Below the pieces are notes generated by a model that was given only the letters and a program-made list of their open reading frames with translations, ran no database searches and had not been told where the DNA came from. Shown here one piece after another: positions 10,367-22,548 of a stretch of DNA of 51,518 nt. The stretch covers positions 211,512 to 263,029 of the forward strand of contig ML976754.1 in assembly GCA_010015655.1 (NCBI GenBank). Reading direction: 5' to 3'. A program made the translations under genes and the position numbers. Numbering within the stretch: position 1 is the stretch's first letter; every line of letters starts with the position of its first letter. The stretch comes from Bimuria novae-zelandiae CBS 107.79. Lineage: Eukaryota; Ascomycota; Dothideomycetes; Pleosporales; Didymosphaeriaceae.

Positions 10367-10662
10367 TGATGCGGTGATATTGGTAAAGAAGTAGGTGAGA
10401 GTTCGAAACGTGGTGGTGATCTGAAGGGTCTCGGAACTGAACTCAGTGGCGTCAAGGAGTTTAATACTGTCGACGATGGTGGATTGCTGTAACGTGTATG
10501 TGAAGCGTCGGAGTGTAGTGGAAGAGTGTCGAAGGACGGAATGACAGACTCAAAGGGTGATTATAAACACAATGCTCGGAGATATTAGGTAGAAAAGAGG
10601 CGTTTGGATGACGGCTTGTGACTGAAACTGCGCTGCCTGGCCCCATGTGCCTTGCCAGGCTT

Positions 10663-10670
10663 CTTTTATA
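10663..10670 (-). promoter_or_regulatory. TATA box (TATAAAAG) of the small-ORF locus
   Basis: TATAAAAG reads on the minus strand from 10670 to 10663. A start of transcription 30-60 nt downstream would fall near 10610-10640, just beyond an ATG at 10646. The transcript would then have no ATG before small ORF 1. The placement is inferred from the sequence alone. Confidence 0.5.
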
Positions 10671-13505
10671 CATGCGAGCTAGGACGCTGTTCTACGGGAA
10701 AGACTGCGTTCGCTGAATGGCAAGCCACGCTCAGGCATCTAGTCATCAGTGACCCTAGCCCCTGCCACACACGCACGGCACGCACGCACGTACGCACGCT
10801 CGATTTGGGACGCTCGGGCACCGTCTTGGCTGCCGCTGCGCAGAGCGGCGTTAGTGTGGAAGACAAAATGGCCGTCGTGGTGCGAAATAGGCGCACTGAT
10901 GCTTGGGATGACTATTCCTGGGTCCAAAGGTCGTGAGCGTGGCAGCAGGGATGACGGCGTGGCAGTGTACAGGGCAGGGGTGTGGGAGCCGCAAGTTTAC
11001 TGCGCGCTGATGGCGCATCGCAAGATTGGACCCTGTGAGACGAGGCATGCCGCTTGAGGATAAACTGCAGGCCATTCTGTCTGCGTCGACGCGAGTCTGG
11101 TGGGCGGGTTGCATTCACTCCTTGGGGCAGACGAAGATGGTGCAGAGGGACGAGCAGGCAGACGCTCCACGCAACACCATTACTCGACGCCGCCACCCTT
11201 CTTCGTCGTCCGTTCATGTACGGGTCGGAAAGCGTGGGGTGAGCCGGGGTATCCTCCTTCACACATTCCCAAGCGCGATGGGCTTTGTGATTCGCTGCAC
11301 GCGGTACAGTCATATCACGTATCATCCACCCATCAGTGGAATTAGGGACCGCTGAGATAGGATAGCGGCGTTCAGCCATCCCGCCCGTTACACCTGCTTT
11401 GCCATCGCTTTTCCTGCGATGCTCTACGTTGTTGCAGACTAGGCACGGGCGGCCCTCGAACGGCCGCGGCCGTTGATCGTCGTCGCGAACTACGGCGGCG
11501 ACCCAGTGTTTAGTCAAATACGCGCAGCAATGGTTAGGCGAGCAACTGCGCGATTCCAATTATCGCCGTGCGACGCATTTGTCAAGATCGTGATGGAGGC
11601 AATGAACGCAGTGGGATACGCGGAGAAGGCAACCGAACATATGCGCTACACGTGCAGCGGTATCGATGGGCTAGGGTAATGCGAGGTTGCAGTCGGCTGC
11701 CAGGGGCGACACAAGCTTCGCTCTGCGACATGGCACAAGTCGGCGAATCATAGTATGAAGGTTGCAGTTTCAGCCATCAGTGGAATACAGCGCAGGGCGG
11801 AGTTTCGTTGGCAGAAGACAGAACGCAAGCCTCGCCAAAGCAAGGACGCCCGAGCGCGGAACGGGTGCCGGATGTTTGTACCTGAGTACTGCGACGTAGT
11901 TTCTTTAGAATGAGAGCGCAACACTGGACCAGTAGTATCGTGTAGTAGCGGCTTCAGCAGCTCTACCATTGATCCTAGCGAAGCACCTTCAGCTCTCAAC
12001 GGCGTCGAAGTCGCCAGTGCGCAGTTCGTTTCCTGAGAGCGTTGTCCTAGAGTGGGATGGCGGCCGCTCTTTGCGACGCCGACTAGACTATTTCTGCTGC
12101 GACTCCGTATCTGCGCAGCATTCCACACGATGAATTGATTAACGTTGACGATGGCTGCTGAAAGCAATGGCAGTCCGTGGTGTTTGCGCTTCACCGGTAC
12201 CAAGGCGGATGAGAAGACTCATCGTGAGCAAACAACAAGGCAGCGAACGCGAGCAAAGCCCGTGATTTGACGTTATGCAACCCAAAATATCGATGCCTTC
12301 TACGCGTAGTCGAGCGCACGGGCATAGGTGAACACCATCCCATAAAATTGGATCACTCGGATTCCACCAACCAATTGTTCTCCGGGGACGCAAGCGGAGT
12401 GAGTTGACAAACGGACCTGGTGCTTTACAAATTCTCCATCTGCGCACGAGCAGAGGCAGGGGACGCATCATCAACCCTCCCCATGGGAGAAAACATGGCA
12501 AAAATTTCCCCTGCCGCGCTCACATCATACTTGACCACGAGTATTACGTTTTGCAGCGCGCAATCGATACCAGATCGTCCCGGCGTCGGGCATGAGCCTC
12601 GCGCGTGCAACCGCCTGGGTTATGATGCCACGAGCCTTGTGCATATATCCCGACCCGACACAGTGGACAGTGTATCGATTGCTCCTATCTTTGGGCGCCT
12701 TTCGACTCCGAGCGCAAGGAAAATGTCCGCGTCAGGACGCAGCACAGCGCATTCCCCTGCGTTGTGCGAAGTCCTTTCCGCGTTTTCGTGAAGACGGGGA
12801 CCCGAGGGTGCGGTCTATCGATTCGATACAAAGTTTATCGCAGAGCTGGGAAAAGCAAGGCTGCGGCGAATCGATGGAGGCAGGATGCGAGCACAACGTT
12901 TCGAAAGAGAAATGCGGGACAGCCAGCCTGGTGCTGGCTCCGATCACATCGCATCAGGCATCCGCGTGGCCTACTTCAGGCACAGGTTCCCCCGGCGGCG
13001 TACCAAAACTCCCCTTCATCCACTCAGTTCCCTCCTACCCCATGGCGCCAATGCCCGCTTCTCCGGCGCGCATTGTACATAGATCCCACAATGTGTCCCC
13101 CCGGTACCATGGCCTCTCCTGCAGGAACCGATTCACTCTCACTCCTATCCACGCATCATACCCACCACCATCTTAGCTGGCGCTACCACACCCCGTTTAT
13201 ATAAAAATAGGCTACTACTGCACGACCCCACTAGCTAGACGCGATAGCCGCGCTTAAACGGGATCGTATAGGGCTGACGCTAGGCTGCGCCAGCATTATC
13301 TCAGCCATTTGCCTAAACGAGTTACGCGTTGTAAATCAGCGCAACCCCCTCGTAGCTGAAAGCTCTCTCCATTCGCAGATTCTTCGATGAGTATTTCGAA
13401 TCCTTTGTGCTGTATTAGCAATGCGCACGACGAGTATTCTAGGCCTCACTTATTTCTGCTTTGGATTCTTAACATCATCACGAAGTGTTGTATGACTCTA
13501 AGAGA
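10671..13505. other. Gene-poor tract of normal GC content
   Basis: About 2.8 kb without a recognisable gene. Many ORFs of 60-215 codons overlap on both strands, as expected by chance in GC-rich DNA, and none has domains or a plausible intron pattern. A short CGCACGCA-type repeat lies near 10765-10800. The tract lies upstream of the small-ORF TATA box and may hold its control region. Confidence 0.5.
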
Positions 13506-16500
13506 CCTAGAGCTATAGTTATTCATAATTAACCCAATCTAATTAAATTAATTAAATTAATTAATTTTTCTTAATTTAATTAAATTAAGCTATTTACTAG
13601 TATTTCTTAAATAAATTAAGCTACTAAAGTAAAGTTAATTAACTAAATTAAATAAATTAATTTACTTAAGTGCGCTTCTAATACCGCTATTAATAAAGTA
13701 ATTATAAGGCTATAGAAGTTACTATGATAGTAATTTAGTAATATTTTTTTAGTATTATTATTAATTAGCTAGGCTAGCTAGTAATCTAGCGACGCACTTT
13801 GCGCATTAATTATTTATATTTAGTTATTAGTTAGGCTATTATTATAGCTTAATAGCTTATCTTTTTAACTTTTAACTTACTTTATTAGTTTTTATAGCGC
13901 ATTAGTCCTTCTTTAACACCCTTAAACGCACGATAGAAAGCGCTAAAATAGCCTAAAATAGCCTATTACTTACTAAACGCTAGCAAATGCTTACTAAAAA
14001 AGCGTATTAGTTAGTAACTAAGCTACTATTACTTCCTTTAATTAAGCCTAAGATAAGCAGCTAATACGCTTAGAGACCTTTACTATAATATAATATAGCT
14101 ACTATAGCTATATAAGAGGAGCTAGAGCTAATAGCTTAGAAGACTTAATTACGTAATAGCTAGCCTAAAAGCACTATTATACTACTTTTTAAAAGTTTAT
14201 AAATAGCTACTAAAGTCTCTACTAAGTTATTATTAAGCTAGCTATTATTATTACTAGTAATTAGCGCTTTATAAATAACTCTAATAGTATATAATAGGCG
14301 TAATTACCTAGCTTTAAAGAACCTATAGCGTCGCCTTTACGTAAAAAGAACTAAGTTTTTTAATATAACTATTATATTATTATAATAGCTAAATTTTAAC
14401 TTATCTTTTTTATTTATAAGTACTACTATTAGTAGCGTATTATTAATGCGGGAGGCGATAGAAAGCATAAAATTATTAAATTAATAAGCTCTATAATAGT
14501 GCACTTAAGCGTTTTAATACCTAATTATAATTATAATAAAGCTAGAGACAGAGCGCTACTAGTAGTAAGTAGTAACTAAATAATTAAGTTAATAAAAAAA
14601 GGTAGCGCACCACGCAAGTAGTAGTTTAATATTTACAACTTTATATAGTAGCTATAAGTTAGCTTATTAATACTAACTATCTACTACGTGAGTTTAAAAC
14701 TATAGTTTTTAATAAAATATTACGTATAGTAAACCTAGAGGTAGAATAAGCGCTATAAAAGAGCTATAATAGCATATTAAGGTTTATATTAAAGCTCTAT
14801 ACTTATATAAAGCCACTAGTTACGTAGAGCTTATCTAACGTTATAAATAAGATCTATATAAGCTTTAATAGCGAGTTAGTTAAAAGTAGTAAGCAAGGCT
14901 TTTTAGGAATTATTATGTACTTCACTAGCTATAATAGCTATATATATAACTTACTAATTACATTCTTATAACTTATAGGCGTCTATAGTGGTAAATAAAT
15001 ATCAGTAGGTATTATTAAAGTATTAATTTTATACTTAATAACGCTTATTTTAATAATACTATAATTAACTTTCTTATAAAGGAGTTTAATTTTAACGTAA
15101 AAGAGAAGCACCTTTAATATAGCCACTATATAATAAACCTTATTAAATAGTAAATAATTTATAGTAAACATAAAGCGCGTATAGTAATATTAAGATAAAA
15201 GCAATTAATAAGATAAAATTTATAAAGGCTTAACACTACAATAAGCTACTTAGACCATTTTTTATAACTATTAACTATATTAAAACACTACTATAGCATG
15301 CTTTATTTAAAGGTTTTTAACGTAAGGCGTACTAATTAGTACTAGCTAGTATTAAACTAGTAATTAAAAAGCCTATTAAACCTTATATTATGCGCTAAAA
15401 TAGCTACGCTAGCTACTTTAAGTATAGTATTAAATAAAAGCTTATAATAAATATATACATTAATTACTACACCAAGGTAGTACGTAGAGCTAACTCTATT
15501 GCTACCTAGCGCGGTACTCCTCTATAAGATGTACCTAAATAAATACAACTAGGCAGGCTTATAGTAGCTAATTAGCAGATCCTTATTAAGTATTTAATAG
15601 TATTAACGCTAATAAAGCTCGCTACTAAGCGCTTTAAAAAGTTATTATAAAGCTAGTAATTATAGTGCGATTTATAAAGTACTCTTTATTTATAAGTACT
15701 TACTTACTAAGTATAAGTAGCTAGTAACTACGTATAAAGCTATTAATTATAATAAATATAACGTGCCTAAAGACTATGTTATAATTAATCTTTAAGCTAC
15801 TATTAATAAGCTTAATAAACACTATAAGAAGCTTAATAAGTTACTATACTACTTTATTACTATACTTTTATACTTATACTATAAGATATATTGCGAGGTA
15901 TAGTAGCAAGATAATAAACTCCGCTTTAAGTAGGTAATAGTAGCTTTTTAATAGATGTAGGTAAGGTATAAGCTAATTATAAAGCCTATTTAAATAGCTT
16001 GCTTTTCGGATAATACTATTAATAATACTATAAAGGCGCTTATAAGCTAGGAAGTAAGCGTAAAACTAAGTATAAAAGTGCTTAATAAGTATAGTTATTA
16101 GTAATAGTTTAAGCCTTAGTAGTAGCGTAAGTACTATAAGGATAAGAAGAACAAGGTACTAGTAAAATACTAATAATAGCTATAGTCTTAGTATCTAAAC
16201 CTTTTATAATTAGCTATTAACGTGCTTGCTGTTCCTGCCTCTAGTAGCAATTATAAGCGTATATTTACTAATCTTAGCAACTTATTAGAGCCTAAAAGAC
16301 GTAAAATTAGTGTAGAGTTACTAATAGCACTTAAGTGTGTAAAAGCGTAGTAAAAGTATAGTATAAAAACCCTAGCGATAGTAGAAACTAAGCGCTATAC
16401 TAACGCAGAGATTAACGCTAAATTTAGGCTACTTAATTAAAAAATTACTGTTAACTAATTACTATATAAACTCTTTTAAGAATAACTTTTTTAATTAACT

Positions 16501-16629
16501 TATGAATCTATAATTAATTTATTTACTTTTAAAAGCATTATTAATTAATTTAATTAAGTAATAATACTAATAATTTAATCTAATAGCATTAAGTTAATTA
16601 AATTCATTGTTAACAACTCTGCCTAGAGC
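13506..16629 (+). mobile_element. RIP-mutated hAT transposon with 8-bp target duplication
   Basis: The element proper is 13514-16621 (3108 bp). It is flanked by CCTAGAGC on both sides (13506-13513 and 16622-16629), the 8-bp duplication expected for hAT. The ends are short degenerate inverted repeats: TATAGTTATTCATAA on the left against CAGAGTTGTTAACAA on the right, differing mainly by transitions. On the plus strand the remains of the hAT C-terminal dimerisation domain are readable near 16215-16350 (ASSSNYKRIF, then NLLEPKRRKIS). CpA and TpG are nearly absent and stop codons are dense throughout, so no functional transposase is encoded. It splits an otherwise continuous gene-poor tract. Confidence 0.85.
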
Positions 16630-19600
16630 TCACCTGGGCACTCGGTCTGAAATCAGCGACGACAGCATAATTCATGCATGAAGATGTGTTGCATGCAAGG
16701 TCATCTCGCATATCCCTATATTGATAAAAGATCCTCACCGTGTGTGCGCCATCATCGCAGTCATGCAAAGGCACTGTATAGCGCCAGCAACACAAGAGGT
16801 GAGGTGTTTTTGCGCCTTGCGGACCGCCCTTTCATTTCCGCAATCCCCTCAAACTCCCTCTACACGCACGTGGAGTTTACTTTTTCGAGAACTCGGAAGG
16901 GCGCATGTCGTTTTCGCAGCCGTGGGCCGGAGTTTATCGGACGGGTTTGCATATACTCCCGCACGTCGGCTTAGACGCAGGATTGACGTCACGGTTAGCT
17001 CGCGAACAGGTGGGTTCGCCGGCTTCGCTTGGACTTCCTTTTGCGGAACAGCGAGGATGCATGGGTGCGGTTGTCCCGACTGCGCGGATGCAACGAGACG
17101 AAACGGAACGAGAAAAGCGAGGGGATGCGGTGCCAGGCTATACGACAGCATTTCTTTTGCGTTTGCCTTTTTCCTTTTTGCGAATCGAGGGTGTTGCATC
17201 CGGCGAGTGTTGAGTCACTGGATTCTGGAAAGGGTGTGAGTGGCATCACGCGATGAGTCGAATACGTTGCATGCATGCACTGCAGTCGCTCGTGCTCTAC
17301 GAAGTAATAATACGCGTCACCGGTTCCTTCACCATATACCTTGTTGCCTGGCATTCACTGCACCCTATTCTTTTCCCTCCACACCCTATCACCGAACCCT
17401 CCGTGGTCACTGCATCTCGGGCCCTAGGATCCCAGCAACAGCAACCGCCACCTCCACCCTGCATCCCTATCCGCGACATCCCGATATTCCACAACACAAA
17501 GAGAAAACCTCGCTACTCATATGACTCTCACCCAGTCCTGGAGCTTTCGACGGGAAAAGCAACGATGCGCGCTGGCGGACACTCCGAGTCGGCAGTCGGC
17601 GGCCGCTGTGTGCAACAGGCACGGGGGTCCGTCGGCTGACAAAGACGTGAATGCAAGGTTGAGGATCGACGCGGTAGTGCGGCCGCCGATCTACGCCCTT
17701 CCAATCGATCCGATATGCCACGAGCTGGAGGCGGCTGCAGTCACGTGACGTAGTCCTGCTGACAGGTACTCCGTCGCTGAGCCATAGACCGCGGTGAGGT
17801 CTAGACACCTCTAGTAGACTTCAGCTTGGTACCATTCGTCAGTCAGTAATGTAACGGTAGCCGTAGGTAAGATAGGTTCGGTGGCGCCGAGGAGAGCCTC
17901 TGGAAGCTACCTTAGGTAGGGAGCAGTTGCAAGGCGATGTAGGACGGAGAGTGATGGTGACCTGCGACCGTTCGGATGACCAAGAGGAATATGTCGATGC
18001 ATTGAAAGAGACGGAGGGGTGGTGGAAAGTCAGGGCTAGTAGTGAAGGGATATGCTTTGTAGACTGGTAGATTAATGGAAGCGAACGGTTCCGTCCCTCA
18101 ACACCACAACACCAAACTTCTCGTCAAATAACATCATCATCACCACCACACGCCTGCCTTGGGGCACGTGTTTTGAAGCCTAGAGAGATGCGATTGAAAC
18201 GACGCGAGGTCGGGAGTTTCGGACTGCGTCTTTTGACTAAATTTTGTAAACTGGAAGAGTCAAGACTTGCGGATATGCTGCGCTTTGGGTACAGTGCGTT
18301 AGTTCTGATGGATAGTATGGTGTGTCCTAGTCTAGTTCAGATAAATAGGCGTACCTTCCAGAAGCGGTGACGTTTGATCAACGGAGTGTGTCCAGGAGAC
18401 TCTTAATTGGCATTCTCCGTTTCATAAGATGAATGAATGATACCACCACTGTACGCTCTTAGGGACTGAGAACCTCCGTGCATTCCAAGTGGATTGACCT
18501 CACGACTCCCACATGCGCTCGACTTATGGATATGGTGGCCGAAATCTGGACCCAACGTGTAAGGCTAAGTGAATATCGTCCCGCTGAACAGACTAACAAC
18601 TGACTTCAAGATCACTTTATCTACAAGCTCCATGACTAATCCCTCGAGCTCCCGTCACCCCTGTGTCTCATATCGTCTATGTCGGTGACATTACTTTTTT
18701 CTCACCTCACGTCCGTACAACGGCCCGTTCCGAAGCACTCCCATGCTCTCGTTACGTCTCAAACTATATCTTCACCATTTCGTGAATCTCAGGCCTCCCT
18801 TTCTACGTCCACTATAAGAACCTTTCGCCATACCCAGTTAGAGCAGCCGCAGCATCTGTCTCCCACCACGTTCTTGTACTACTGTACCTATTGCTCCAGC
18901 GTTTCAAATATAGAGGATGATACGCAAAATCAGGCCTCCATCCATTTGAATTCCTTCACATCATGGTTCGTGTCTGTGTTGCAAGGCATGAATCTTGCGC
19001 AGCACTCCAATAAGACGTTTTATCCTTGCTAGAAGTGAGACTTTGCGAACTCCAACCATTATCCTGAAGCCAAAAATTCATTACTGAGGCATGACCAAGA
19101 CAGCCGTCCCAACCCCCAAACCCACCAACTGTTCCACCACCCATCCACCTCGCGGTACCAAGACGTCAAACAGCCACAGCAATAACACTTCCGCGCCTCA
19201 ATCCTTACAATGTATCTTTGTACTACAAAAAGGCTTATTGTTAGACCCCAAGGTGGGATGAACGACCCTGGGCGGATTTAATGAGACACAGTCAGCAGCA
19301 AGCCACACACAACTCTACGACCCAAGAATCCAGCAGCGTGCAGCACTCGGGGTCCGGCGTCCGTAGCCCTGGGACGGAGGATCGCTTCGCGATAGGCAGC
19401 CGTCCCGTAACGGCTCGGTGTCAAGAATCGAACCGGTCCCTGGACGATGTGACCGAGTAACGACAGCTGCTGAAAGTACCTGATCAGTCGGCATGTGAAC
19501 ACACATCCACAGGCGGATGAGGCCGGCTATGGGTTGTGGTTTGGAAAAGGGCGCAAATGGTGGTGACGCCGCGCAATGTGGTCTTGCGACCCTAATCACG

Positions 19601-21075
19601 CAAGCATCTGCGACAGAACGCGTGTACACCAGCACTCCGCAGTCTCCATATCGTTCCGCAAAAGTGCTATCGGAGCCGGCGGCCCACGTACCTCAGTTGC
19701 CTGGCCCTCGTCCTACACGTGGTATGGGGAGGCCACGTACCGCAGCACTCCTACCCATCGCAACGTGGCCGCACGCGCCATCTTTCTCATAGCATCCACC
19801 TTACCTCCATGAATGGTGACGCTTTGGTACAGCATACTCGGCATTCGTCTCAGCTTGGCTTTTCGGTCTTGCGCCCGGGGTGATCGCCAGGCGCCCTTGG
19901 CTGTCAGCTGCTGACACCCTGCCTTCTAGAAGGTTTCCAATTTGGGAAATGGTAGAACAGAACATGTTATTGGTCGACGATGGGTTAATTATGTTCGACG
20001 GCGTTTGAAATATAGAGTAGTGGTAGGGGATGAGTGCATGATGGTTGGCCGGTGCAAGGATGAAGTGCGAAACAACACGGAAAAAACCCGATATGTTCGT
20101 GCAAGCCACACCGATGCAGGTACAACGCTGGGCTTGATTTGTGATTTGGTGGCCTCAATGTTACTTCGCGTCGGTATTATCCCGATGTTGTTTCCTTGTG
20201 CGAAATGCGCCTTGTGGGTCAAATCAAGGAGAGGTCATCAATCTGCGCTATTTGTCAATAACTTAGATTGCGAGCAGGCTCGGTAAAGATTGATACGGAA
20301 GGCGTGGGGGCTGGGTCCAATGTCTGCCCTTCCACAGCTCCTCCAACCTGGTTGAACTTTTCGTAAGCGATCCGTTTGAACGACAGTAACGGAATGCGAG
20401 CCCTGCCTTGCAGTATGGTGGACACCATTCACATTGACGTCCTCAAATCTCCCACAAAGGATACATGTCAGATGATCGAACGACAAAGATGTCGGAGTTA
20501 GAGTTTGTAATTTTGCAGGGCGACAAGTGTGCCATCGAGAATTTGATGCCAGGACTTGAAAGACCCTCTGAATTTTTTTCTCGTTCACGATTACAAATTT
20601 TCCCGTCCCGCTAGAAGTGCTACTACACTCATAACATTGTGGCGATCGAATCGTCTAAAGATGCGCGGATTGGAAGCGAAGGATTGGAGCCATTTCACTT
20701 TAAACAAATTAAATTAATGGAGAAACAATATTGAAGTTCCAGCTGCTGTAGACCAGTATCAGCGAAATCGATCGCGGAATAAGCCATTCTTGCTGGATCC
20801 CGTACACACTATCAGATCGTAAAGAATAAACAATGCAGAAGCACATTCATCTACGACTGAAAGTTTGCTCACCAGAGAGAAGGTTCCTTCGCGAACAGGC
20901 TGCAACTGCGCCTGTACTGGTTGCGCTACATGTCACAAGAGATCACGGTTAGTTCGAGACGTCGACAATCCAGGAATAGATTGTTATTAAAGTCTAGCAG
21001 GGCTTTGTAGCCCGTCCGACCGTTTTGGTATCTATATCGTAAATCGTAATAGGCCTGTGCGACCGGTTGCAACTC
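16630..21075. other. Long gene-poor tract of normal composition
   Basis: About 4.4 kb with no supported gene. CA- and pyrimidine-rich stretches that look like fungal 5' leaders occur on the plus strand at about 17320-17518 and 18090-18160. The ORFs after them (for example 75 codons at 17521-17748) have no recognisable domain or splice pattern. A GGTTCGATTC-like box near 19430 on the minus strand did not fold as a tRNA. Non-coding RNAs or fast-evolving small genes are possible. Confidence 0.45.
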
Positions 21076-22332
21076 TTAGGCACTGTAGGAACTGATGTAG
21101 TACTGATGGAATCAGCAATAGTTGCGAAGTAGCACCCCACGGAACCTACCGTTAAGACTGACTCATCTTCTCCACTATCAGTGGGCAGGTAGACATACAG
21201 AATCAATGCATGCTCGTGACAGAAGCCTGTAGTTTGCATTAGTTCCAGGAACGCGAAGATTTGGGCAATTGTGCGCTCACAGGCAATGACCCGACCGCCT
21301 AGCCGCCCCACACTCATGACTTTGCCCCAGTCTTTGCCATCGATACTCACTGAAGCCCACCCTTCGTCGCTTTGGCCGTCTGCGCTACCCAGTAGCTTCA
21401 TACGCGTACTTGGGTGCTCTACAATGCCGATGTCACCGTTAGCGACCTGACTAGGGTCTAGTTCTGGATTGACAAGGTCGGTCCAAACAGAGGATATACT
21501 CATTGCGTCCGTTTTGAGGCTCATCTTGAGGCAACCGTGCATATTGGCAGCCATCTCTAGTCTCGTTCTGGTCGTTGCAGTCCCTGAACCCGCTCTAGCT
21601 CCTGCCATTGCGAGCTTAGTGAACCTATCACTGATACTCTTCAGTTGCATCAGTGGGGGTAATACGATGTGGACGTCCGGCTCGCGAGTCTGCGGTTCGT
21701 GGAGGCCTGACACGACATCGGGGGCCAGTACCCGAATTGGCACCTCTTGGGTGATAATAGTCTCACGGTTTCCACCGAAGTGATCGTCGAAAATTGCATT
21801 ATCATCTCGATTAGCACCCGCAGGGAATGCTGAGTATGAGTTGTTAGAGGAGGTCGTGGAGATAGTTAGGGCAAGCAAAGGAATGCTGTCCTTCTTCGTG
21901 AGCCGCATTTGGGCCGATGTTGCATTCAGTGCAGACTTGAGAGCGCGATTAAGCGGACCGAGCGGTACCTCGAGGTTGATGACGTTGTTGGCGGCCGATT
22001 GAACTGCGTACGTGTCGAAGATGGTGTCCTTCGCAGAGTTAGGCTGAGCTAGCGTCATTCATGGGCGGGCTTACAATTGAGAGGACGCTGTGCATGGTCA
22101 ATAGTTGCTCTCAACGATCATACTGCGTGGCAACTCACGCCCACACCTGCGTGCCTTGCTCTGGGATAATGGTGAAGCATACTTGCTCATCGCTGAGCTT
22201 GAGCCACGCGAGCGGGCCCAGCGAGTTCAAAGACGCTGTAAGCTCTACATATGTAAGCTAGGGTTCTAAATATTGCGGAAAACACTTACTCGTGAAGGTT
22301 TGGATATTATGTATCTGCGCCTTGAACCGCAT
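21076..22332 (-). CDS. HUS1: HUS1, subunit of the 9-1-1 DNA-damage checkpoint clamp
   Basis: Five exons: 22332-22290, 22244-22139, 22087-22075, 22028-21150 and 21102-21076 (355 residues). All introns are 45-51 nt with GT..AG ends. The N-terminus MRFKAQIHNIQTFTK, the LGPLAWLKLSDEQVCFTII block, QSAANNVINLEVPLGPLNRAL and WASVSIDGKDWGKV are typical of fungal Hus1. Exon 3 is only 13 nt and gives VLSI before DTIFDTYAVQS. Removing the last intron turns a drifting C-terminus into DESVLTYYISSYSA-stop, the expected family end. Hus1 forms the Rad9-Rad1-Hus1 ring that is loaded at damaged DNA and activates checkpoint kinases in the nucleus. The long loop after residue ~115 is variable in the family. The gene lies 216 bp upstream, on the same strand, of the stop of the G1-fold gene. 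Confidence 0.94.
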
Positions 22333-22548
22333 CGTTGCGACATGAAGAGGAACGCGTGGTCGACGCGTCTGGATGACGAAAATGCGGGGATGGGTCTGTG
22401 CGCAGCACCATCGCCCCTTCCACTAACGAAACTAAACTTCCTCCCTCACCATCTACGGCAGTCACGATATGCAGAAGGGCTAGTAACATCGGAGATACTT
22501 CTATTCGCAAGTTTCTAAGCTTTATGTACAGTCGGTCACGCTCCAACT

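Noticed and set aside
10912..11559. 215-codon ORF on the minus strand
   Set aside because: It overlaps other long ORFs on both strands in GC-rich DNA and has no domain, no leader and no plausible codon pattern.
12592..13204. Overlapping 146- and 194-codon ORFs on the plus strand
   Set aside because: Two frames are open over the same bases with no family resemblance; most likely chance.
13514..16621. Regularly spaced short AT-rich repeats as a CRISPR-like or centromeric array
   Set aside because: The repeats are irregular and explained by RIP mutation of a hAT element with readable transposase remnants.
16721..17239. 172-codon ORF on the plus strand with overlapping ORFs on both strands
   Set aside because: Composition-driven open frames; no recognisable motif or start context, and equally long frames occur in the other phases.
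19380..19460. Possible tRNA gene on the minus strand (GGTTCGATTC B-box-like sequence)
   Set aside because: The bases around the box do not form a T stem, and no A box or anticodon stem could be placed at the right distance.
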